Positions 25,435-32,141 of a DNA stretch of 38,059 bases are shown here, in pieces. Numbering within the stretch: the stretch's first letter is position 1; each line of letters starts with the position of its first letter. The notes under the pieces are model-generated. The model saw only the letters and a program-made list of their open reading frames with translations. It did not search any database and had not been told where the DNA came from. Origin of the DNA: Myxococcales bacterium (lineage in GTDB: Bacteria; Myxococcota; Myxococcia; Myxococcales; Myxococcaceae). The DNA lies in assembly GCA_020846875.1 (NCBI GenBank), contig JADLDB010000064.1, positions 1-38,059 on the forward strand, written 5' to 3'. Both the position numbers and the translations under genes were made by a program.

Positions 25435-25436
25435 CT

Positions 25437-27062
25437 TCAGCGGGCCTCCCGCCGGGTGAGCAGCGCCTGCGCCGCCTGCGCGAGCAGCAGCAGCAGCACG
25501 AAGGCACAGGCGATCACCGCCGCCGCGCCCGGATCCGCGTAGCTCTGCAGCTCGAAGAGCAGCGTGCCCAGCACGTCCGCGCCGGTGGGGATGAGCAGCA
25601 CGCTCAGGGTCAGCTCGGTCATGCAGACGAGGAAGGTGATCAAGAAGGCCGCGCCCAGGGCGCCCTTGAGCTGCGGCCAGGTGGCGTCGACGAAGGCCCG
25701 CGCCCGCGAGGCCCCGAAGATCCGCGCCGCCTCCGCCAGGCTGGGATCCACCTGCGCCAGCGCGTCCGAGGCGCTCCTCGCGCCGAAGGCCAGGTGCTTC
25801 ACCGCGTACGCGACCAGCAGCAGCCACAGCGTGTTCCCCAGCGCCAGCACGAAGGCCACCCGCTCGAAGGCGATGAAGCGCACGTCGCGGGAGAAGGCCA
25901 CCAGCAGCCCCAGCGCGAGCACCGTCCCCGGCACTGCGTAAGGTGCGCCCGCCAGCGCCTCGAGCCAGCGGCGCCGCGTCGACGCCACGGCGAGCCCCAG
26001 CCCCGTCACCAGCGTGGCCGCGGAGAAGGCGAGCAGCACACTGCGCCCCGCCGCGGAGATCGTCCTGGGGCTCGACAACACCGCGCCCCAGTGCTTCGTC
26101 GTCAGTCCAGTGAGCTGCCCCCACACCGGCTGCACCGAGGTGAGCGCCACCGCGAGGAGCGGCAACACCACCAGGATCACTCCCAGCGCCACCGCCACCG
26201 CCGTCAGGGGCCCGCGCCAGCGCCCCAGGGGCATGGGACGGAGGGAGAGGCCCTTCCCCGAGGACAGCCGCACCTCGCCCGCGCGCGTCAGCCAGCGGCT
26301 CACCAGCAGCACCACGCCCGCCAGCACCAGCAGCTCCACCGACAGCACGGCGGCGCGCGCGAGGCCCGTCGAGCCCATCAGCACCTCGCCATAGACACGT
26401 GTCGTCAGCGTGGGCGTGGGCGGCGTCGCCGTCACCCCCAGCAGGTACGGCACCCCGAAGGCCGAGGCCGTGAAGAGGAAGGTGAGGGCGGTGCCCGAGA
26501 GCGCCGCCGGCAGCGCCAGCGGCAGCGAGATGGTGAGGAGTGTGCGCGCGGGCGAGGCGCCGGAGATGCGGGCGGCCTCCTCCAGGGACGAGTCGAGGCG
26601 GGAGAGCGCCGCGGTGGTGGCGAGGAAGACCAGCGGCAAGCCGGCGGAGCCCAGCACGAAGGCGATCCCCGCCGCCCCGTAGATGTCGAAGGTGCCCGCG
26701 CCCAGCGCCAGGTTGAGCAGGCCCGCCTTCGGGTTGGCCAGCGACACCCAGCCCATGCCGAGGATGAACGGAGGAATCGCGGTGGGCAGCGTGAAGGTGG
26801 CCTTGAGCGCCTTCTTGAGGCCGAGATCGGTGCGCACCAGCAGCAGCGCCAGCGGGACGCCCACCAGGAAGGCGAACAGCGCCGCCCCCAGTGAGGTGAG
26901 CGCAGTGCCACCCAGCGCGCGCACCGCGTCGGCGCTCGTCCACACCGCCCACCAGTCGAGGTCCTCCGCGCGCGCGGCCCGGGCGAGGAGGAGCAAGAGC
27001 GGCAGGCCCGCGAAGACGAAGAGGCCGGCGGCCAGCAGCGCGGTGGGCCAGCGGCGCGTCAT
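25437..27062 (-). CDS. double-length ABC transporter permease
   Basis: A 541-residue inner-membrane protein made of two permease halves in tandem, so one polypeptide supplies both membrane domains. Each half has an EAA loop that contacts the ATPase: EEAARISGASPARTLL near 178 and AEAARIFGASRARAFV near 448. About twelve membrane segments are visible. This fused arrangement is typical of FbpB/AfuB-like iron permeases and of some thiamine or phosphonate systems. The ATG overlaps the stop of the solute-binding gene (ATGA). Confidence 0.93.
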   Translation of the reverse strand: MTRRWPTALLAAGLFVFAGLPLLLLLARAARAEDLDWWAVWTSADAVRALGGTALTSLGAALFAFLVGVPLALLLVRTDLGLKKALKATFTLPTAIPPFILGMGWVSLANPKAGLLNLALGAGTFDIYGAAGIAFVLGSAGLPLVFLATTAALSRLDSSLEEAARISGASPARTLLTISLPLALPAALSGTALTFLFTASAFGVPYLLGVTATPPTPTLTTRVYGEVLMGSTGLARAAVLSVELLVLAGVVLLVSRWLTRAGEVRLSSGKGLSLRPMPLGRWRGPLTAVAVALGVILVVLPLLAVALTSVQPVWGQLTGLTTKHWGAVLSSPRTISAAGRSVLLAFSAATLVTGLGLAVASTRRRWLEALAGAPYAVPGTVLALGLLVAFSRDVRFIAFERVAFVLALGNTLWLLLVAYAVKHLAFGARSASDALAQVDPSLAEAARIFGASRARAFVDATWPQLKGALGAAFLITFLVCMTELTLSVLLIPTGADVLGTLLFELQSYADPGAAAVIACAFVLLLLLAQAAQALLTRREAR

Positions 27063-28078
27063 CGAGAGAAGGCCTCGCTGAAGTCAGACTTCACCCGCGC
27101 CCCTTCGCGCAGGCCCCGGCGGAGGAGCTCCTCGTTCCACGGCTGGCTGCGCGCGACCAGCTCGGTCAGCGAGACGATCTTCCGCGGACCGGGGATCCGC
27201 GGATCGACCGCGTGCATGTCTCCGGGGCTGGCGATGATCGCCTGGAGCGTCGGCGAGAGCAGCGCGTCCACCACCGCCTTCGCGGCCTCCGGGTTGCGCG
27301 CCGTGGAGAGGATCGCCGCGTAGCCGGGGATCAACACCGCGCCGTCCCGGGGCCAGGCGATCTCGATCGGGCTGCCCTTCGCCTTCGCCGCCAGCGCGTT
27401 CTCCAGGAGCAGCACCCCCACCTTCGCCTCGCCGCCCTCCACCTTCTGCAGCACCGCCGCGTTGCCGCCGGCGACCCGCGCGCCGTTGGCCCGCAGCGCC
27501 GTGAAGAACCCCGGGCCGTACTTCGCCTCGAGCGCCACCGCCCAGGTGTACGCCGTGCCGCTGGTGAGGGGATCGCCCAGCGCCACCTCGCCCTTCCACG
27601 CCGGAGTCGTCAGCGCCTCGAAGCTCTCGGGTGCCGGCGCGCCCGCGCGGTGGATCAGCACCATGGTGGACAGGCGCACCGCCCCGTAGTGCCCGTCGAG
27701 ATCGGACAGCCCCGCCGGCGTGCGCAGCCCGTTGGGGGAGACGTACCGGAGGAGCCGGCCTTCGTCCTTGAAGCGCTCGTAGAGGAAGGGATCGGACGTC
27801 ACCAGCACGTCGCAGGGTGTGCCCCCCGCCGAAAGCTCCGCCTCCAGCTTCGCCGTCACCTTCTCGCTGCCCGCCTGGAACCAGCGCAGCGTCACCCCCG
27901 GGAGCGCCGCCTTGAGGCCCGGCTCGAGCGCATCGAGCACGCTCCGGTACATCGAGGTGTAGATCCACACCTCGCCCGCGGGCCGGCCCGTGGCGCTGGC
28001 GGGGCCGCCGCCGGGAGTCGCCGTCTCGATGCGACAGCCGCAGAGGGCGAGGGCGGCGAGGGCGAGGGCGAGGCGCAC
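27059..28078 (-). CDS. lipid-anchored extracellular solute-binding protein
   Basis: A 339-residue solute-binding lipoprotein. The signal peptide ends in LALCGC (lipidated C15). The mature part shows the FbpA/PotD-like pattern: VWIYTSMYRSVLDALEPG at the start, CDVLVTSDPFLYERFKDEG, a central GTAYTWAVALEAKYG and the C-terminal VLIPGYAAILSTARNPEAA. The family delivers Fe3+, polyamines, thiamine or phosphonates. The paired Tyr ligands of classic FbpA are not clearly seen, so iron is an inference from the locus. The GTG start has no SD; a TGCTACAAG element (28089-28097, minus strand) ends 10 nt before it, so the ABC genes may have their own promoter. Confidence 0.88.
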   Translation of the reverse strand: MRLALALAALALCGCRIETATPGGGPASATGRPAGEVWIYTSMYRSVLDALEPGLKAALPGVTLRWFQAGSEKVTAKLEAELSAGGTPCDVLVTSDPFLYERFKDEGRLLRYVSPNGLRTPAGLSDLDGHYGAVRLSTMVLIHRAGAPAPESFEALTTPAWKGEVALGDPLTSGTAYTWAVALEAKYGPGFFTALRANGARVAGGNAAVLQKVEGGEAKVGVLLLENALAAKAKGSPIEIAWPRDGAVLIPGYAAILSTARNPEAAKAVVDALLSPTLQAIIASPGDMHAVDPRIPGPRKIVSLTELVARSQPWNEELLRRGLREGARVKSDFSEAFSR

Positions 28079-28088
28079 GGGCCCGCGC

Positions 28089-28097
28089 CTTGTAGCA
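28089..28097 (-). promoter_or_regulatory. extended -10 element before the solute-binding protein gene
   Basis: TGCTACAAG on the minus strand, with the hexamer TACAAG ending 10 nt before the GTG. It lies in the 33-base gap after the thioredoxin-like gene and would allow transcription of the ABC genes alone. Confidence 0.35.
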
Positions 28098-28111
28098 CCC
28101 GGGGAAAGCCC

Positions 28112-28453
28112 TCACGAGCCCGCGCCGGCCGCCTGCTCCTTCACCACCGTCAGCCAGTACTCGCGCCCGTAGTACTGCCGCATCATCCCCAGCTTCCTCC
28201 CGTCCTTGAACAGCACGAAGGCGGGGATGCCGGCGATCGCGAAGCGCCGCGCCAGCTCCGGGTAGTCGTAGGCGTTCACCTTCACCACCCGCACGCCGGC
28301 GGGCAGCCCGGGCAGCAGCTCCGGCAGCTCGCGCGCGAAGATCTCGCAGTTGGGGCAGTCCGGCCCCCAGAAGTACGCCACCCTCAGCGGGCCGGGCCCC
28401 GCCATCAGCGCGTCGAAGGTCTGCGGTGTCGCGTGCTCCAGCGCGGCGCTCAT
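28112..28453 (-). CDS. thioredoxin-like protein (CPNC)
   Basis: A 113-residue thioredoxin-fold protein. The active site is WGPDCPNC (Cys 33 and 36) in place of WCGPC, and the cis-proline is seen in AGIPAFVLF (P77). There is no signal peptide, so it should act in the cytoplasm as a disulfide reductant. It is the first gene of the minus-strand arm, 33 bases before the solute-binding protein gene. AAGGGG lies about 6 nt before the ATG, and a TACAAG hexamer ends 8 nt before it. Its link to metal uptake is positional only. Confidence 0.85.
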   Translation of the reverse strand: MSAALEHATPQTFDALMAGPGPLRVAYFWGPDCPNCEIFARELPELLPGLPAGVRVVKVNAYDYPELARRFAIAGIPAFVLFKDGRKLGMMRQYYGREYWLTVVKEQAAGAGS

Positions 28454-28495
28454 GGCAGCCCCTTGTAACCACGCGCGCCTTGACGCGCTCGCCTG

Positions 28496-28515
28496 ATGCA
28501 CGGTAGGCCGTGCAT
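28496..28515. promoter_or_regulatory. perfect 8+8 inverted repeat, candidate operator
   Basis: ATGCACGG (28496-28503) and CCGTGCAT (28508-28515) are separated by TAGG. The symmetry and position between two divergent transcription units suit a dimeric regulator. TTGACG at 28480-28485 just upstream could be a -35 box. The bound protein is not identified. Confidence 0.5.
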
Positions 28516-28519
28516 TACT

Positions 28520-28536
28520 TTGCGAGTGATTCTCAA
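28520..28536 (+). promoter_or_regulatory. Fur-like box
   Basis: TTGCGAGTGATTCTCAA has the 7-1-7 symmetry of Fur boxes. Its right half ATTCTCA matches the consensus family exactly, and the left TGCGAGT matches the complementary TGAGAAT at five of seven positions. It lies in the divergent promoter region, and it overlaps the GTG proposed as the imelysin start. If Fur binds here, either the true start is slightly downstream or the site acts over the first codons. Confidence 0.5.
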
Positions 28537-29716
28537 AATCCTGGGCCTCGCCGTGGTGATCGGCGCGCTGCTCGCCGGGCTGGGCTGTCCGAGCTCGAAG
28601 ACGGAGCCGGAAGGGGACGCCAAGCGGGCGGTGCTGAAGGCGGTGGGGGAAGGCGTGATCCTCCCCACGCTGGAGGGCTTCCTCGCCGAGGCCCGCGCGC
28701 TGGAGCTGGCGGCCAACGCGTACGCCACGGCCCGGGCAGCGGGGCCGGCCTCGGCGGAGCTGACGGCGGCGAGGGACGCCTTTCGCACCGCCTTCCTCCG
28801 GTGGCAGGTGGCGGAGGTGCTGCAGGTCGGACCGGCCGGGCCCGCGGGGACGATGACTGGCGGGCTGTCGCTGCGGGACACGATCTACTCCTGGTCGGTG
28901 GTGAACACCTGCCGCGTGGACACCCACCTCGTGGACAAGGCCTGGGAGGCGCCCGGCTTCTTCGACACCGCGCTGGTGACCTCCACCGGGCTGGACGTCG
29001 TGGAGTACCTGCTCTTCGTCGACGCGGCGGCCAACACCTGCGACGCCACCGCGCCCATCAACACCAACGGCACCTGGGCGGCGCTCTCCCCGGACGAGCT
29101 GGCCCGCCGGCGGGCGGAGTACGCCAAGGCGGCGGCGGCGCACGTCGCGGCCACCGCGGCCCGCCTGGTGAGCCAGTGGAAGGAAGGGGGCTTCCTCACC
29201 GCCTTCACCACCGCCGGCCTGCCGGGCAGCCCCTTCCCCACCGCCCAGGAGGCGCTCGATCAGCTCTTCGCCGCGCTCTTCTACGTCGACGCCATCGTCA
29301 AGGACGACAAGCTGGCCAACCCCGCGGGCCTGACGATCACCTGCCTCGACCTGGCCTGCCCCCAGCTCGCCGAGGCCGTCCCGTCCGGCTACTCCCGCGA
29401 GGCGCTGGTGGAGAACCTGAAGGCGGCGAAGGCGCTGCTGCGCGGCGGCTTCACCGGGAGCGGCAAGGGCTTCGACGCCTTGCTCGCGGCCAGGGGTGCG
29501 GAGCCGCTGGCCGATCAGATGGTGGCGGCGCTGGACGAGGCGATCGCCTCGGTCGCCACGCTGACCGTCCCCGTGGATCAGGCTGTCGTGTCCCAACTCG
29601 ACGACGTGAAGGCCGTCCACGCGAAGGTGAAGGCCTTCACGGATCTCCTGAAGTCGCAGTTCGTCACCGTGCTGAACCTCCGCGTCCCCCAGGAGGGGGC
29701 CGGGGACAACGATTGA
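28526..29716 (+). CDS. imelysin-family (M75-like) lipoprotein
   Basis: About 396 residues from the GTG at 28526. The signal peptide (MILKILGLAVVIGALLAGLG) ends in a lipobox with C21. The mature protein is almost all helical and follows the imelysin pattern: LRWQVAEVL, LRDTIYSWSVVNTCRVD, then STGLDVVEYLLF where many members have GxHxxE. Here the His is Asp (GLDVVE, about 155-160) while the Glu is kept. Imelysin proteins are iron-regulated periplasmic or outer-membrane lipoproteins such as IrpA and EfeO/EfeM relatives. An ATG at 28496 is in frame but would place a palindrome inside the coding sequence. It is followed 17 bases later by a second lipoprotein gene. Confidence 0.8.
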   Translation: MILKILGLAVVIGALLAGLGCPSSKTEPEGDAKRAVLKAVGEGVILPTLEGFLAEARALELAANAYATARAAGPASAELTAARDAFRTAFLRWQVAEVLQVGPAGPAGTMTGGLSLRDTIYSWSVVNTCRVDTHLVDKAWEAPGFFDTALVTSTGLDVVEYLLFVDAAANTCDATAPINTNGTWAALSPDELARRRAEYAKAAAAHVAATAARLVSQWKEGGFLTAFTTAGLPGSPFPTAQEALDQLFAALFYVDAIVKDDKLANPAGLTITCLDLACPQLAEAVPSGYSREALVENLKAAKALLRGGFTGSGKGFDALLAARGAEPLADQMVAALDEAIASVATLTVPVDQAVVSQLDDVKAVHAKVKAFTDLLKSQFVTVLNLRVPQEGAGDND

Positions 29717-29733
29717 AGCTCAAGGGAGGAAAC

Positions 29734-30813
29734 ATGCGGCTGTTGCAAGGAAGTCTCGTCGCGCTGTTCGTGCTGGGCTGTGGTGGTGGCGTCTCGGCAG
29801 ATCCCTGCGCCGGCGGGCCCGCCTACCCCGACGAGGCCTTCGCGACGAACGCCTCCGCCGAGCTGGCCATGGCCGATCAGCTCCTGGCGATGAACGCCCT
29901 GGTGAAGGACGTGAATGCGCGGCCCACCGCGGCGCAGCTCCAGAGCATGTACGAGGCCGGCACGCCCAGCCTCTCGTCCATCGCCGCGCCGGCGGTCACC
30001 GCGTCGCTCCCGGCGCTCTTCGCGTCGATCGAGTCGTCGGCAGCGGGCACGTGGACGCCCGCAGAGCCACCTCCTGCCACCGGGGGGCGTCTGGGTGGGG
30101 TGCTGTTCTCGGCGCGCGGGCAGGATCTCCAGGAGGCGCTCGAGAAGGGTCTGCTCGCGGGCGCCCACTACCATGAGGCGCTGCGGTTGCTGGAAGGCGA
30201 AGTCACCCCCGCGACGGTCGATCGGATCCTCGCGCTGTATGGCGCGTGGCCCAGCTTCCCGATGGACACCAAGGCGGCGGTCAACCCGGACCGCTTCTCG
30301 GCGGGCTACGCGAAGCGCCGCACCAACCCGGCCGCCGAGACGCCCGGGCTGTACCTCACCATCAAGCAGGCCTTCATCGACGCGCGCGCGGCGGCGGCGG
30401 GGGGGGCCACCTGCGCGGCGAAGCGCGACGCGGCGCTCGAAGTCCTCCGCAGCGGCTGGGAGCGGGCGATGGTCGGCACGACCGTCTACTACCTGAACAG
30501 CGCCGCCGGGAAGCTGGAGAAGAGCAACCCCACCGACGCCGAGCGCGCGTCCGGCTTGCACGCCTACAACGAGGCGGTGGGCTTCCTCAAAGGGCTGCGC
30601 GCGCTTCCGGCGTCCTCGCGCCGTGGGAGCGACGCGCAGCTCGACGAGGTGCTCGCCACGCTGCTCGCCCCGTCGGGCGCCGAGGTCGAGTCGTACAAGT
30701 TCCTCACCGACGGCGTGACGAACCTGCCCCGCCTCGTCCAGGCCGGCACGCAGCTTCAGGCCGCGTGGGCGTTCACCGCGGACGAGGTGGCGAACTTCAA
30801 GGTCAACTACTGA
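29734..30813 (+). CDS. second helical lipoprotein of the imelysin locus (GxHxxE motif)
   Basis: A 359-residue lipoprotein. The signal peptide ends in LFVLGC (lipidated C16). The mature part is helical and contains EKGLLAGAHYHEALRLLEG with an exact GxHxxE motif (G143 to E148), and later GLHAYNEAVGFLKGLRAL. I do not match it to a named family with certainty; DUF4856-like or a divergent imelysin are the best candidates because such proteins accompany imelysins in other genomes. GGGAGGA just before the ATG is the strongest SD of this locus. The stop overlaps the next start by one base (TGATG). Confidence 0.7.
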   Translation: MRLLQGSLVALFVLGCGGGVSADPCAGGPAYPDEAFATNASAELAMADQLLAMNALVKDVNARPTAAQLQSMYEAGTPSLSSIAAPAVTASLPALFASIESSAAGTWTPAEPPPATGGRLGGVLFSARGQDLQEALEKGLLAGAHYHEALRLLEGEVTPATVDRILALYGAWPSFPMDTKAAVNPDRFSAGYAKRRTNPAAETPGLYLTIKQAFIDARAAAAGGATCAAKRDAALEVLRSGWERAMVGTTVYYLNSAAGKLEKSNPTDAERASGLHAYNEAVGFLKGLRALPASSRRGSDAQLDEVLATLLAPSGAEVESYKFLTDGVTNLPRLVQAGTQLQAAWAFTADEVANFKVNY

Positions 30814-32141
30814 TGCTCGGCCGGGTCCGCGCGAAGCTGTCCGAGCCGGTCGACGTCGCCAGCCTGGCGACGCTGCGGACCGTCTTCGGGCTGCTGATGT
30901 GCGCGGGCCTGGTGCGCCTGCAACTGACCGGCTGGGTGGAGCCGCTCTTCACCGCGCCGCGCTTCACCTTCACCTACCAGGCCTTCGCCTGGGTGCCTCA
31001 CCTGCCCGCGGCGTGGGTGAGCGCGGTGGTGTGGGGGGCGGCGGCGGCGGCCCTGGCCTTCGCCCTGGACGTCTACCCGCGGGTGTCGGGCGCAGTCTTC
31101 GTGGTGCTCTTCGCCTGGCTGCAGCTCTTCGACGTCACCAACTACCTGAACCACTACTACCTGGCGGTGCTGCTGGGCGCGCTGCTCACCCTCCTGCCCA
31201 CGAGCTGGAGGCAGGGGCAGGTGCCGCGGTGGGCGGTGTGGCTGGTCCGCTTCCAGGTGGGCGTCGTCTACTTCTACGCGGGGCTGGCCAAGCTGGGCAG
31301 CGACTGGCTGCTGCACGCGCAGCCGTTGTCGATCTGGTTCGCGGCGCGCACCGAGACGCCCCTCCTCGGGCCGCTCCTCGCCCAGCCCTGGGCGGCGTAC
31401 GCGGCGGCGTGGTTCGGCTTTTTGAACGACTTGACGATCGTCGCCTGGCTGTCGTGGCGGAGGACGCGCCCCTTCGCCTACCTGGTGCTCGTCCTCTTCC
31501 ACACGCTGACCTTCGTCTTCTTCGACATCGGGATGTTCCCGTTCCTCATGACGGCGGCGGCGCTCGTCTTCTTCGCGCCGGATTGGCCGCGGCGCTTCTT
31601 CCTCAGGCCGCCCCGGCCGACGGTGGCTGCCTCGCGCCTCATCCCGCTGCCGCTGCTGATCGCCGTCGGCGCGTTCTGCGCCTTCCAGGTGCTGTTCCCA
31701 CTGCGCGACCTCGCGCTGCCGGGCGACGTGCTGTGGAACGAGGACGGGATGCGCTGGTCCTGGAAGGTGATGGTGCGGGAGAAGAACGGCGCCGTCGCCT
31801 ACCGGGTGAGACAGCCGCGCACGGGCCGCGAGTGGCAGGTGAACCCCTCGGCCTGGCTCCTGCCGCGCCAGGCGAACGAGATGAGCGGGCAACCGGATCT
31901 GATCCTCCAGTTGGCCCACCACGTGGCGCAGGACTTCGCCGCGCGCGGGATCGCGGACGTGGAGGTGCGCGCCGACGCCTGGGTGTCGCTCAACGGCAGG
32001 GCGCCGAAGCCGCTCATCGATCCCTCCGTCGATCTGACGAAGGTGGCGGACTCCGCGTGGGGCTCGGCCTGGGTGCTGCCAGGGCCAGACGAAGGCCCGT
32101 TGCCGGCCTTCCGGCCCGAAGAGGCGACGGCATGGCGCTGA
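30813..32141 (+). CDS. HTTM/vitamin K-dependent gamma-carboxylase-like membrane protein
   Basis: A 442-residue integral membrane protein with about seven or eight membrane segments in the first 290 residues and a soluble C-terminal domain of about 150 residues. It matches the HTTM/VKGC family: FDVTNYLNHYYLAVLLG (His114, at the place of human GGCX His160), VVYFYAGLAKLGSDWLLHAQPL (Lys160, at the place of the catalytic Lys218) and VLFHTLTFVFFDIGMFPFLM. Human VKGC carboxylates Glu to Gla using reduced vitamin K. Bacterial relatives exist without a known substrate. Its place between two lipoproteins and a TonB receptor suggests it acts on one of them (inference). The stop overlaps the next gene by 10 bases. 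Confidence 0.85.
   Translation: MLGRVRAKLSEPVDVASLATLRTVFGLLMCAGLVRLQLTGWVEPLFTAPRFTFTYQAFAWVPHLPAAWVSAVVWGAAAAALAFALDVYPRVSGAVFVVLFAWLQLFDVTNYLNHYYLAVLLGALLTLLPTSWRQGQVPRWAVWLVRFQVGVVYFYAGLAKLGSDWLLHAQPLSIWFAARTETPLLGPLLAQPWAAYAAAWFGFLNDLTIVAWLSWRRTRPFAYLVLVLFHTLTFVFFDIGMFPFLMTAAALVFFAPDWPRRFFLRPPRPTVAASRLIPLPLLIAVGAFCAFQVLFPLRDLALPGDVLWNEDGMRWSWKVMVREKNGAVAYRVRQPRTGREWQVNPSAWLLPRQANEMSGQPDLILQLAHHVAQDFAARGIADVEVRADAWVSLNGRAPKPLIDPSVDLTKVADSAWGSAWVLPGPDEGPLPAFRPEEATAWR

Noticed and set aside
28496-28526. ATG at 28496 as the imelysin start
   Set aside because: It would bury the 8+8 palindrome inside the coding region and put an odd MHGRPC start before the signal peptide. Not fully excluded.
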